Assembly (NCBI GenBank): GCA_028101965.1
Contig: JAOHMI010000003.1
Coordinates: 34,488-98,487, forward strand
Length of the DNA stretch: 64,000 nucleotides
Direction: 5' to 3'
Source: Bacteriovoracaceae bacterium
Lineage (GTDB): Bacteria; Bdellovibrionota; Bacteriovoracia; Bacteriovoracales; Bacteriovoracaceae
Both the position numbers and the translations under genes were made by a program. Each line of letters starts with the position of its first letter. Position 1 is the first letter of the stretch. This document shows positions 53,137 to 61,933 of the stretch, piece by piece. A model generated the notes under the pieces. The model made no database searches. It worked only from the letters and a program-made list of their open reading frames with translations, and was not told the DNA's origin.

Positions 53137-54585
53137 ATGGTTGGCCCACAGGAAATATCGGTCGCACTAGTCATGGAAGACATTGCAGAAGCTAAGAGCA
53201 TCTCAGAAGCGCTGAGAGAAGTTGGAGTTTTCCCAACATTTTTTGAGTCTCTCGATGAGTTCTGGGCCACATCGTTGTCCTTCACTCCTGATTTAACCAT
53301 TTTTGATGTAAAAAGAATGTCTCAAGGAACTTTGGTTTTAAAAAATCATCCCAAAGTTGAGAAAGGTGAGTTGCCAATGGCCTTTTACTTCTCTCATAAA
53401 ACATTGCCACTTTTAAATTCTACTTTTCATTTTAACCATTATGGAACAATCCAAAAAGAGTTTGATTTAATTGGCCAAGTCAAATCAATTTTAATTCGTC
53501 GTAATCATGAAATATCATTAACCAATAAAGTGGAGCAATATGCGCGAACAGTAACCAGGTTACAAAGTCGAAATTCAAAACTTTCATTGGAGAGTAATGA
53601 GGCGAACCGGTTGGTTTTACAATCGGAAAAATTGAATTTTTTAAAAGATACCTTTAAAGAGAAATTAAGAAAACATGAGTTTAAGCATGCTGTTATTGAA
53701 ACTATAGCAAGACTTGATGATTGCTTAAAATTTGGTATCTATGTGCTGGGACCAAATAGACAAAAATTATTCTCACCTATCAGCAAAAATGCCAAATATA
53801 TTTCTCTTCCCACTTTATGGGCCACAAATGAGCAAGTTAGCGGTATGGAAGAAAATATTATTGATATGGCTGAACAAGTGGCCATGGACTTAATTGATCA
53901 TAAGGTAAGGATAATAAATATTTATCAAGAAAGCTCTCACCCATCTGCATTATTGATAGCTCGTTTTAACGAAGAGACTATGCAAGATTTTCCATGGCAA
54001 GAATTAGAGAGTTTTTTGTCACTAGTTTTTTCGCAACAAAATTTAAAAGCAATTGAAAGAACGAAGAATAAGTCTGGCTTTATACAGACCTCTGCTTTTT
54101 TACAAGATTTAGATGATATCCAGTATTTTCAAAAGAACTCTAATTTTAGATTAGTTGAATGCGATTTAAGTCCTTTGGTGGAGAAAATTACAAAATTTAA
54201 TAATCGATTTTTTTGGGATAATTTTTATAAAGATCTGGAGCAAGAACTTAAAGAGAATGTACACCCTGGAATCACATTTACTAATCATAGCATGGTTCAA
54301 CTTTTGTTTTTGATCCCTAACGAGGGGATAACTCAAAGTCTAACTAGTCTAAAAAGTTTTCTTCAAACTTTTCCTTTTTATAAGTATTTTGCAGATCCGA
54401 ATATTGTGATTGATCAGTTTACTTTTTCTTTTAATTTTCTCTCTCCTTCATCAGTGCAAATCATAAACAGGCTGAATGAAAAATTTAATTCGATTAATGA
54501 AAATGAAGCGGAGAAGTTAATTAATGACTCTAAAACTAGAAAGATAGGAATTTCGAGAAATAAAGAGAGGCCACTTGACCACTAA
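53137..54585 (+). CDS. Receiver-like domain protein with coiled coil, function unknown
   Basis: A 482-residue protein. I place the start at the ATG at 53137, which has AGGAGG just upstream; the frame opens at 53077 without such a site. Residues about 5-115 look like a response-regulator receiver: acidic pair in VMEDIAEA, possible phospho-acceptor Asp in PDLTIFDVKRM, and Lys in IQKEF. A coiled coil of about 60 residues follows, then an unrecognised alpha/beta region (LKFGIYVLGPNRQKLFSP, HPSALLIARF), perhaps GAF-like. There is no DNA-binding domain. Its end overlaps alr by 11 bp. Confidence 0.6.
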   Translation: MVGPQEISVALVMEDIAEAKSISEALREVGVFPTFFESLDEFWATSLSFTPDLTIFDVKRMSQGTLVLKNHPKVEKGELPMAFYFSHKTLPLLNSTFHFNHYGTIQKEFDLIGQVKSILIRRNHEISLTNKVEQYARTVTRLQSRNSKLSLESNEANRLVLQSEKLNFLKDTFKEKLRKHEFKHAVIETIARLDDCLKFGIYVLGPNRQKLFSPISKNAKYISLPTLWATNEQVSGMEENIIDMAEQVAMDLIDHKVRIINIYQESSHPSALLIARFNEETMQDFPWQELESFLSLVFSQQNLKAIERTKNKSGFIQTSAFLQDLDDIQYFQKNSNFRLVECDLSPLVEKITKFNNRFFWDNFYKDLEQELKENVHPGITFTNHSMVQLLFLIPNEGITQSLTSLKSFLQTFPFYKYFADPNIVIDQFTFSFNFLSPSSVQIINRLNEKFNSINENEAEKLINDSKTRKIGISRNKERPLDH

Positions 54586-55738
54586 TGATAATTCTTTACC
54601 CACAAGAAATGGAATTATCAATCTTCCTAACTTAGGTTTCAACCTTGATTTATTAAAAAAAAAAGCTCCTAATAATGAAATAATTTTTATGGTGAAGTCC
54701 AATGCTTACGGGCATGGAGAGCTGCCTATCGTGAAGTTTGCAAATCTCGAAAAAGGAATTAACTTTTTCGGCTTTGCTTCTTTAAGAGAAGCTAATTTTG
54801 CTAGAAAGAGACTTCCTTTTCTTGAAGCGGAGTTTATCGTATTTTCAGATTTATTTATGGTTCAAAAAAATATGGATTGGAGTCTCTATGCGGAAAATAG
54901 AATAATTCCAGTTGTCCATAATATTTCTCAACTAGAGTCTCTTTTAAATTTTAATGAAAATAATAATGCGAGTATACCTCTCTATTTAATGTTTAATACA
55001 GGCATGAATCGGTTAGGTTTTGATACTGAAGAAAAAGATCTTGGCCAAATTTTGAAATTATTTAATCAGCGAGGGATAACTAAAATTCATCATCTGATGT
55101 CACACTTTGGATACTCTTATTCTGTTAAAGAGCGAAATACTTCCGTAACAAATCAATATACCATATTTGGAAAAATTAAAAAATTTTTTCAATCTCATGC
55201 CGTTAAGATTAATCATACATCTATGGCCAATTCAGGTGCGATTGAGCAAGGAGTTGCTTTGGAGGAAACCCATATTCGCCCTGGTTTAATTCTCTATGGT
55301 CCTAGTTCGATGTTGCAAAAAGAAGCCCGCTCCTCTTGGAATTCGAAAATGGTAAGTACTATCTCTTGCAAGATTCTATCAAAGAGAACGGTGAAAAAAG
55401 GGGAGAGATGTAGTTATGGACTAAGTCAATTACCTGAAGATGGAATTCTTCTTGTTATTAACTTAGGCTATGCAGATGGAGTTCCGCTTTCAATTTCAAA
55501 TCATCCATTTGAATTAAATGGAGAACGTGGTCAGTTCTTTGGTAGAGTAAATATGGATATGACATTTTTATTTTTCCCTCAAGTCGAAGATGTAAATTTT
55601 TGTCAAGAAGGAGATGTGATTAATTTATGGGATGAGAATCCTGAAAGTTTTTATCGTTTTATTGGTAAAGATATTCATCCTTATGCTGTCTTGTGTTCAA
55701 TGCAGATGCCTAGACTTCAGCTAGAATATCTTACCTGA
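54575..55738 (+). CDS. alr: Alanine racemase
   Basis: This PLP enzyme makes D-alanine for peptidoglycan. The 387-residue length is normal. The PLP Lys41 lies in MVKSNAYGHG, the second catalytic Tyr in CSYGLSQLP, and HLMSHFGYS, NSGAIEQ, RPGLILYGPSS and GRVNMDMTFL are family marks. It starts at TTG with AGAGAGG close upstream, inside the end of the receiver-like gene, so expression is coupled. Confidence 0.9.
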   Translation: MTTNDNSLPTRNGIINLPNLGFNLDLLKKKAPNNEIIFMVKSNAYGHGELPIVKFANLEKGINFFGFASLREANFARKRLPFLEAEFIVFSDLFMVQKNMDWSLYAENRIIPVVHNISQLESLLNFNENNNASIPLYLMFNTGMNRLGFDTEEKDLGQILKLFNQRGITKIHHLMSHFGYSYSVKERNTSVTNQYTIFGKIKKFFQSHAVKINHTSMANSGAIEQGVALEETHIRPGLILYGPSSMLQKEARSSWNSKMVSTISCKILSKRTVKKGERCSYGLSQLPEDGILLVINLGYADGVPLSISNHPFELNGERGQFFGRVNMDMTFLFFPQVEDVNFCQEGDVINLWDENPESFYRFIGKDIHPYAVLCSMQMPRLQLEYLT

Positions 55739-55773
55739 AAATGTCTTTGTTTTATTATCGACCCAACGGAAAA

Positions 55774-56004
55774 TTAATTTTTGCCATTTGGAAAATATCC
55801 ACCAGCACAAACTTTTCCTGTTTGAGAAATATGGTATCCAGAATAAAGACCTCCACAACAAACCTCACCAGTTCTTGATTCATGATAAGATCTATATTTT
55901 CCTCCGCAGGCAACTTCACCCGTTCGTGATTCTTGGTAAGAGAAATATTGTGCAAAAGAAGTTATTGAAAAAACTGATATACATATTATAAATATAAATT
56001 TCAT
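55774..56004 (-). CDS. Small exported protein with three 17-residue Cys/Gly repeats
   Basis: A 76-residue protein. The frame opens at 56058, but GGAGGC lies just before the ATG at 56004, which begins a signal peptide (MKFIFIICISVFSITSFA). The mature part is three tandem 17-residue units of the form Y-x-x-Y-x-x-S-R/Q-T-G-E/K-V-x-C/A-G-G-x, e.g. SYQESRTGEVACGGKY and SYHESRTGEVCCGGLY. Conserved Cys in each unit suggests disulphides or metal binding. No known family comes to mind. It converges on alr. Confidence 0.65.
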   Translation of the reverse strand: MKFIFIICISVFSITSFAQYFSYQESRTGEVACGGKYRSYHESRTGEVCCGGLYSGYHISQTGKVCAGGYFPNGKN

Positions 56005-56155
56005 TTTGCCTCCAAGAAGTCTTAAAGCTTTAATGTCGATTCTAGGCGAAAAAGGCAAATTCTATTTGTATCTAATTATATACATGTTATAGTTACGATT
56101 ATTTTTTATATGTAATTACTCAAAAGATAAGAATTTTTTTCATATATATAAAAAT

Positions 56156-57031
56156 CTAATCTCGATTAAACTCTAAATACAGAAAACACATCCACAGCAT
56201 ATCACCCAGAAATAAATGAATAATAGCTCCCCATGAAGGAGACATCATTAACCAATTTATTATTCCAAAAGTCACCATAAGAATAATTTGCCAAAAGAAT
56301 GATTTTGATAGGAAAGAGTTTTGACTAAATTTAAGGGTGGAGTTCCAATAAAGTAAACTGAGACATAATATTCCTGCTATTATTGGATGGTAAAACCTTA
56401 GTTGAATGAGAAGAGGGGAGTTGGGGTCAAAGTCCTTTGCCATGCCTTCTATTAAAGATGTGTCTGGAAAAAGAGTATTACCTAAAGCGGTGATAGCACC
56501 AGTGGATCCAACTAATATAAATAAAATGACAATCAAGACACTTTGCCAATGGAATTTATATTTCTTCGATAAAGCATTTCCACTGGTGGCAAGGTCCTGC
56601 ACCCAAACTAAACTTGCTAATAGAAAGTAGGTATTAATTAAGTGAAGTCCCACGACGAAAGCTCTCATGTGAGAAGTATCTTTGGCCACAAGACCTTTTT
56701 TTACTAAGAAAGCACCAATTAGTGATTCAATAATTGTAATGATAAAAACCAGTAAATTTGCTTTAGTAACCAGATGAGACTTCCCAAAATTCTTAAAAGA
56801 AAAATAACAATTAGCAATAACGGTTATTCCAAAAACACCAGTAGTTAATCGATGAAAAAGCTCGGTTAATGTTTTTAAGCTTGGGTCAAGAGGAATGACC
56901 TCTCCATTGCAAAGTGGCCAGTGACTGCCGCATCCAGCGCCAGAGCCTGAAAGTCTAACCCACGCTCCCCACAAAATTATAAAGATGGCTAAGGCAATAT
57001 TGAAAGTGTTGATTTTTAAAATTGTTTTCAT
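56156..57031 (-). CDS. ctaA: Haem A synthase (CtaA/Cox15)
   Basis: A 291-residue inner-membrane enzyme that oxidises haem O to haem A for cytochrome oxidase. It has about eight membrane segments, the first-loop motif GSGAGCGSHWPLCNG, and four likely haem-ligand His in ELFHRLTTG, VGLHLINTY, RFYHPIIAG and IIHLFLGD. The frame opens at a TTG at 57049, but the ATG at 57031 gives the usual N-terminus; neither has a ribosome site. It implies an aa3/caa3 oxidase and aerobic respiration. It diverges from mlaE. Confidence 0.88.
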   Translation of the reverse strand: MKTILKINTFNIALAIFIILWGAWVRLSGSGAGCGSHWPLCNGEVIPLDPSLKTLTELFHRLTTGVFGITVIANCYFSFKNFGKSHLVTKANLLVFIITIIESLIGAFLVKKGLVAKDTSHMRAFVVGLHLINTYFLLASLVWVQDLATSGNALSKKYKFHWQSVLIVILFILVGSTGAITALGNTLFPDTSLIEGMAKDFDPNSPLLIQLRFYHPIIAGILCLSLLYWNSTLKFSQNSFLSKSFFWQIILMVTFGIINWLMMSPSWGAIIHLFLGDMLWMCFLYLEFNRD

Positions 57032-57082
57032 GGAAGGTCTGTACCACAAATATCTGATTTTTACAGTACACTTAATCCATTT

Positions 57083-57112
57083 TTGCTATTGATCTTCAGT
57101 TTATCGTATAAT
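57083..57112 (+). promoter_or_regulatory. Possible mlaE promoter
   Basis: TTGCTA (57083-57088), an 18-bp spacer and TATAAT (57107-57112) precede the ATGs at 57116 and 57122 by only 3 and 9 bases. Transcription would start at about the second ATG, giving a leaderless or nearly leaderless mRNA. Confidence 0.4.
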
Positions 57113-57115
57113 CAA

Positions 57116-57922
57116 ATGCAGATGGAGTATATTAAACGATTTAATATTAATTTTATAGAGAGTTTAGGAAAAGTAGTCCTGACTAATATTAAAGCCATGG
57201 GGAAGTTTTCTTCCTATATTGGAACTTTATTTTATTGGGGAATGCGTTCACCATATCGTCATAAATTACTTTGGGAACAAATCTACTTTATTGGTAATAA
57301 ATCTCTTTTTATTATAATCCTTACTTCATCTTTTTCAGGAATGGTTTTTGCGTACCAAACTTATATTGGTTTCTCGGTCATAAATGCAGATTCGTTTATT
57401 GGACCAATTGTTGCTATCTCGGTAGCAAAAGAGTTAGCCCCAGTCTTTACAGGACTCGTAGTGGCAGGTCGATGTGGAGCGGCCATGGCCGCACAAATTG
57501 GAACCATGAAAGTAACAGAGCAAATTGATGCCCTTGAATGTATGGGGATAAATAGTGTTCAATATCTGGGCGTACCGAGAGTATTAGCTTGCATGATTTC
57601 AATGCCTCTTTTAGCGGCGATATTTATATTAATTGCCAATATTGGATCATGGGTTATTGGGGTCAAACTACTTCTTATTGATGATGTTTTATACTTTTCA
57701 AAATTAAGTGATTTTATGCGCATGGGAATGGTCTACGAAGGTTTGGTAAAGTCATTTGTCTTTGGTTTTTTAATTAGTGTTATAGGAACATACCAAGGGT
57801 TTCAAGTAAAAGGTGGGGCAGAAGGTGTTGGGAAAGGTACGAATTTAGCAGTTGTTTGGGGGATGGTGATGGTTTTAGTTGTGGACTTTTTCTTGACGAG
57901 TATTTTAACTAAAATATTATGA
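57116..57922 (+). CDS. mlaE: MlaE-family ABC permease
   Basis: The permease of the Mla phospholipid transport complex in the inner membrane. The sequence has the family core ELAPVFTGLVVAGRCGAAMAAQIGTMKVTEQIDALECMG (cited in part: ELAPVFTGLVVAGR and EQIDALECMG) and about five membrane segments. The frame opens at TTG 57083, but a TATAAT box within that extension argues for the ATG at 57116 or 57122. Its stop overlaps mlaF by ATGA. The order mlaE-mlaF-mlaD differs from E. coli mlaF-mlaE-mlaD. Confidence 0.9.
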   Translation: MQMEYIKRFNINFIESLGKVVLTNIKAMGKFSSYIGTLFYWGMRSPYRHKLLWEQIYFIGNKSLFIIILTSSFSGMVFAYQTYIGFSVINADSFIGPIVAISVAKELAPVFTGLVVAGRCGAAMAAQIGTMKVTEQIDALECMGINSVQYLGVPRVLACMISMPLLAAIFILIANIGSWVIGVKLLLIDDVLYFSKLSDFMRMGMVYEGLVKSFVFGFLISVIGTYQGFQVKGGAEGVGKGTNLAVVWGMVMVLVVDFFLTSILTKIL

Positions 57923-58674
57923 GCGAATCAGAGATACATTACGCCATTGAATTCCAAAAAGTCACAAAAACTTTTGGCACACATAGTGTTTTAAAGGAAG
58001 TTGACTTTAAAATTCATGAAGGAAAAATAACAACTATCTTAGGATTTTCTGGTGCAGGTAAATCGACTCTTTTAAAACATATTTTAGGAATTCTTAAACC
58101 AACTGAGGGACATATACGAGTCTTAGATGAAGACATGGCAAATATGTCTGAATTGCAGATTAGAGAGTTTAGAAAAAACTTTGGAATGGTTTTTCAATAC
58201 GCCGCTTTATTTGATTCCATGTCATCATTTGGAAATGTAGCCTTTCCATTAAAGGAATTTACTTCGCTTAATTTGGAAGAGATTAAAGATAAAGTCCATA
58301 AATTACTTCATTCAGTGGGACTTACTGATGAGTCCTTCGATAAACTTCCGAGTGAATTAAGTGGAGGGATGAGAAAGAGAGTTGGCCTGGCCAGAGCCTT
58401 AGCACTCTCTCCTCGAGTCATGTTATATGATGAACCCACAACTGGACTTGATCCAATCACGACTCATATGGTAGATGATTTGATATTATCGACTGCAGCA
58501 CTCGGACAAGTACGAAAAATGACATCAGTCATCATATCTCACGATATAGCCGCTACTTTAAGGATTTCAGACTATATTGCTTTCCTTGAACAGGGAGAAG
58601 TAGTAGAGCACTTACCAACTCAAGAATTCAAGAAATCGGAAAATCCTATCATTCGAAGATTTCTGGATCTGTAA
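57919..58674 (+). CDS. mlaF: MlaF-family ABC transporter ATPase
   Basis: A 251-residue ATPase that drives the Mla lipid transporter. Walker A GFSGAGKST covers residues 42-50, the Q-loop is in GMVFQYAALFDSM, the signature is LSGGMRKRVGLARAL, Walker B is VMLYDEPTTGLDP, and the H-loop is in SVIISHD. The QYAALFDSM context is typical of the Mla/Ttg2A subgroup. It overlaps mlaE by 4 bp and is followed after 98 bp by mlaD. Confidence 0.95.
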   Translation: MSESEIHYAIEFQKVTKTFGTHSVLKEVDFKIHEGKITTILGFSGAGKSTLLKHILGILKPTEGHIRVLDEDMANMSELQIREFRKNFGMVFQYAALFDSMSSFGNVAFPLKEFTSLNLEEIKDKVHKLLHSVGLTDESFDKLPSELSGGMRKRVGLARALALSPRVMLYDEPTTGLDPITTHMVDDLILSTAALGQVRKMTSVIISHDIAATLRISDYIAFLEQGEVVEHLPTQEFKKSENPIIRRFLDL

Positions 58675-58772
58675 TTTTCTATAATTAAACTAACTAGTTA
58701 AAAATTAATTTAGGTGAAACTTCTTTTTTTCAATATTTTGGAGAAAAAAAGGATAAGCCTTAAGGAAATAAA

Positions 58773-60170
58773 TTGAACGAGTTTAAAGTTGGTTTACTTA
58801 CACTTCTAGCAATTGCTTCGATGATTGTAGTAACCATTAAAATTTCCGCCAATAAATCAGGCTTTGGACGATACTACGAGTATCGGGCCATCATTGAAGA
58901 CGCTTCAGGAATCTATCCTAATTCTTCGATAAAAGTTGCAGGGATCAATGCTGGAAGAATTAAATCACTTGAACTTAGCGGATCTCAAGCACTACTGATT
59001 TTTGAAATTATTGAAAATATAAATGTAACTAAAAACTCTGTACTAAAAATTAAAAGTGTTGGTATTTTAGGCGATAAATTTATTGATTTATATCTTGGAG
59101 AAAAAGATGATCTGCGTTTAGAGGAGGGCTCATATCTACCAGTCAAAGGTGGAGGAGGTTTTGAGCAGCTAAGTAAAGATGCAGGTGATGTGCTGGAGGA
59201 AGTAAAATTAATAGCCCAAGCTATTCGTGAATCTATGATCAATGAAAAAAATGAAAATGTTATGAGAAAAATTGTGGGCAATATAGATCGGATTACTGAT
59301 AATACTGCAAGAATTACAAAGAGCATTGGTAACTTGGTTGAAAAGAATGAGAAGAAAGTGGATGACATGGTCACAAACTTTCATGCTCTATCAGATCAAT
59401 TGGCGTTTGAGACAAACCGATTTGAAAAAGATTCTGTTGCCTATCAATTATCTAAAATTGAACCAATTATGGAAAATGCCAATAAGACCATGGAAGATAT
59501 GAGTGATATTGTTGCGAATGTAAAAGCAGGAAAGGGAACAGTTGGAAAACTTTTAACGGATGAAGCCGTGATTGATCAAGTGTCAACAACCCTGACTGGA
59601 GTAAATCGACTAGTAAATCGAGTTAATAATTTTCAAACAGATATTGCTATTTATTCCGGTGTAAACTCATTAAACGGTTCACATACTCAATTTGATTTAG
59701 ATCTTTATCCTTCTCCGGAAAGATTTTTTCGGTTAGGAGTGGTTAATAATACATTTGGGCCACAAGTAACAACTAATACTGAAGTTACTGAAGAGGATGA
59801 AGATGGAAATGAAGTGACGACACTTAGGCGTGAGGTAGACTCCTCTGCCCTAAAGGTTAACTTACAAGTGGGTCGACGATTTAATCGTTATGCGATACGT
59901 GCAGGACTCATTGAAACGAAAGGAGGTTTGGGGTTTGACTACTTTTTCCCTAATATCGGGGCGAGGAGTGGTGTTGAGGTCTTTGATTATCAAGAAGACT
60001 TCGGTCCAAACGTAAGATTGTACTCGGAATTTAAATTATGGAATATCCTATATACACGAGTTAGTGGAGAAGACTTAGGCAATACCGCCCGTAGTTTCAC
60101 AATTAGTGCAGGATTAAGATTTACAGATGAAGACTTAGCAAGCTTAATTGGCTTAGTGAGTAGCAATTAA
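58773..60170 (+). CDS. mlaD: MlaD-like MCE-domain protein with beta-rich C-terminal extension
   Basis: A 465-residue protein starting at TTG with a TAAGGA site. One N-terminal membrane anchor (FKVGLLTLLAIASMIVVTI) precedes an MCE domain at about residues 35-115 (SGIYPNSSIKVAGINAGRIKSL, ILGDKFIDLYLG), which binds lipid in the periplasm as a hexamer. A long helical region (about 130-280) and a beta-rich region (about 290-465) with alternating patterns like an outer-membrane barrel follow. E. coli MlaD is only about 180 residues. The extension might span the periplasm to the outer membrane. Confidence 0.87.
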   Translation: MNEFKVGLLTLLAIASMIVVTIKISANKSGFGRYYEYRAIIEDASGIYPNSSIKVAGINAGRIKSLELSGSQALLIFEIIENINVTKNSVLKIKSVGILGDKFIDLYLGEKDDLRLEEGSYLPVKGGGGFEQLSKDAGDVLEEVKLIAQAIRESMINEKNENVMRKIVGNIDRITDNTARITKSIGNLVEKNEKKVDDMVTNFHALSDQLAFETNRFEKDSVAYQLSKIEPIMENANKTMEDMSDIVANVKAGKGTVGKLLTDEAVIDQVSTTLTGVNRLVNRVNNFQTDIAIYSGVNSLNGSHTQFDLDLYPSPERFFRLGVVNNTFGPQVTTNTEVTEEDEDGNEVTTLRREVDSSALKVNLQVGRRFNRYAIRAGLIETKGGLGFDYFFPNIGARSGVEVFDYQEDFGPNVRLYSEFKLWNILYTRVSGEDLGNTARSFTISAGLRFTDEDLASLIGLVSSN

Positions 60171-60176
60171 AGAATT

Positions 60177-60836
60177 ATGGAACAAAAAAACTGGTTAATT
60201 CGTACAAGAAGCATGCAGATTTTAGGCCCTGTTCAGAAGTCTAAAATTATTCAGCTTTTTAAAGAGGGCAAGATACAGCCCGAGGATGAACTATCCTGCG
60301 GGAATGGATTCTGGTTTTATATACGTGAAAAAAAGCTAGTTGAAAAATATTTATTAAGTGATCAAAGTCAAGAGTTTAATCCTGTTAGCGAAGCAGATGA
60401 TGTGTTGGCGAATCAAATGAATTATAAAGAAGATGCGTTTATTGATGTTGATGCAATTACTGATGAAGTTGATTCTGGTAACCGTATTCAAAATGATTCT
60501 GAAAATCAACTTTTAGCGAGAGCCAAGCAGTCTAAGTTTGAAGAGATAAAGAATGAACTAGATGGTCAAGATATAAAGCTTAACTTTAGCCGAAAAAGTC
60601 GGATCACAGATATTCCTGCTCGAACTTCATATATTGAGATTCAGAAGAAAGGTTGGCTTAACGATAAAATGATTTATGCTCTCTGTTTAATCATTATTGT
60701 TTTTACGGCATTAGCCTATAAGTATAAAGAAGAAATTATCCAAAATTTTCTTAAGTCTTCATTTATTTATAATGTTAGTCCTATTAGCATTGCCCATGCC
60801 CAGACAAATCCAATTATAAAAAAAAAAGCACATTAA
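60177..60836 (+). CDS. GYF_2-like domain protein with C-terminal membrane anchor
   Basis: A 219-residue protein. Residues 4-60 (WLIRTRSMQILGPVQKSKIIQLFKEGKIQPEDELSCG, in part ILGPVQKSKI and LFKEGKIQPEDE) have the shape of a GYF_2 domain, a small protein-interaction module. An acidic linker follows, then one hydrophobic segment near residues 165-182 (MIYALCLIIIVFTALAYKY) and a short tail, so it is nearly tail-anchored with the domain in the cytoplasm. It starts 6 bp after mlaD and may assist the Mla complex. The partner is unknown. Confidence 0.6.
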   Translation: MEQKNWLIRTRSMQILGPVQKSKIIQLFKEGKIQPEDELSCGNGFWFYIREKKLVEKYLLSDQSQEFNPVSEADDVLANQMNYKEDAFIDVDAITDEVDSGNRIQNDSENQLLARAKQSKFEEIKNELDGQDIKLNFSRKSRITDIPARTSYIEIQKKGWLNDKMIYALCLIIIVFTALAYKYKEEIIQNFLKSSFIYNVSPISIAHAQTNPIIKKKAH

Positions 60837-60886
60837 ACTATCGATACAAATTCAACAATAATAATTATATTGAATTAAAACAAACG

Positions 60887-61933
60887 ATGTTAGGATTTAA
60901 GTTTTTTTTCACAGCTGAAGAGTTCGAATTTAAGAAATTCTGTCATGGAGAGGTTTTTCAAAACTATCTATTGATAAAAGATTTTCTCGTTAAGCATTTA
61001 TATTTAAATCAAGCCGTTGAAAGAGTTTTCAGTAAGTGTTTGAAAAAAAATTCTAGAAAACTATCGTTAAGAGTAAGAAAAGAAGAAGATTTAAACTTTA
61101 ATCTGCTTAGCTCTAAAAACGAAAACGAAAGAATTCTCATCAATAAAAAATTGCAGCAACTTCAGAAAAAAGGACTCGAGCATTTAACTTTGTTCGAAAC
61201 TTATGAAGCTTTGGTATTATATCAAAAGATAGGTAATATTGGTAAAATTCAGAAGATTATTTATGAAGTATTAAAGATGGGAGGAGATTTTAGTCATTTT
61301 GAGAAAGCGAGTTTTACAACGAAAGAAGAAATCCTTAGAGATGAAAAAGTTGTTATCGAGTTGCTGTTAAAATTAAAGAAAATTGAGCAAATTGAACCCA
61401 TGATGAATTTATTCTCTTTTTTCCTTTTCCAATTTATTAGTCCTGAAAATAAAGATTCTTTCCAAGATGATTTAAATCCTAATATGAATGTCTTCTCTTT
61501 ACAGGATTTATTTCTAAATAATCCTTTATACAGTGAACAGCTTTCCTATTTTTGGTTGCTCATGATGTCTCGAAATATTTATAAACCACAAGCTTCCTAT
61601 TTTAAGAAGAGTAAATATTTAATTGGATTGCTTCCCCAGAGACCAAGATTTTACTTTTTTTATCGTAACTTGAATAATCGATTTTTAAATATTTTCTATG
61701 AAGGCAATATAGTATTCCAGAAAAAAGTTAGAGAAAGATGGGCGAAGTTTGAAGGTGAAAAAATTTCTATTTATAACAAGTTACTGGAGCTCGACTCTCT
61801 GGACTCGAATAATACAACTCAGACCTTCAGATTTATCAAAGATAGCAACGATTTTTTACTTTTTTTGATATATTTTTCAGAAAACACAAGTCAGTTAAAA
61901 GGATTTAAAAAGTATCAATCGGAAAATTTGTGA
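60887..61933 (+). CDS. Uncharacterised cytoplasmic protein
   Basis: A 348-residue soluble, lysine-rich, mostly helical protein without signal peptide. Residues about 80-170 (HLTLFETYEALVLYQKIGNIGKIQKIIYEVLK) hint at helical hairpin repeats like TPR, but no repeat is regular enough to claim. Its stop overlaps the next gene's GTG (GTGA), so it is coupled to the methyltransferase gene and probably belongs to the mla transcript. The function is unknown. Confidence 0.55.
   Translation: MLGFKFFFTAEEFEFKKFCHGEVFQNYLLIKDFLVKHLYLNQAVERVFSKCLKKNSRKLSLRVRKEEDLNFNLLSSKNENERILINKKLQQLQKKGLEHLTLFETYEALVLYQKIGNIGKIQKIIYEVLKMGGDFSHFEKASFTTKEEILRDEKVVIELLLKLKKIEQIEPMMNLFSFFLFQFISPENKDSFQDDLNPNMNVFSLQDLFLNNPLYSEQLSYFWLLMMSRNIYKPQASYFKKSKYLIGLLPQRPRFYFFYRNLNNRFLNIFYEGNIVFQKKVRERWAKFEGEKISIYNKLLELDSLDSNNTTQTFRFIKDSNDFLLFLIYFSENTSQLKGFKKYQSENL

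Noticed and set aside
58985..59374. Minus-strand frame of 129 codons inside mlaD
   Set aside because: Antisense to the conserved MCE domain, Ser/Phe-rich shadow composition, no start signal.
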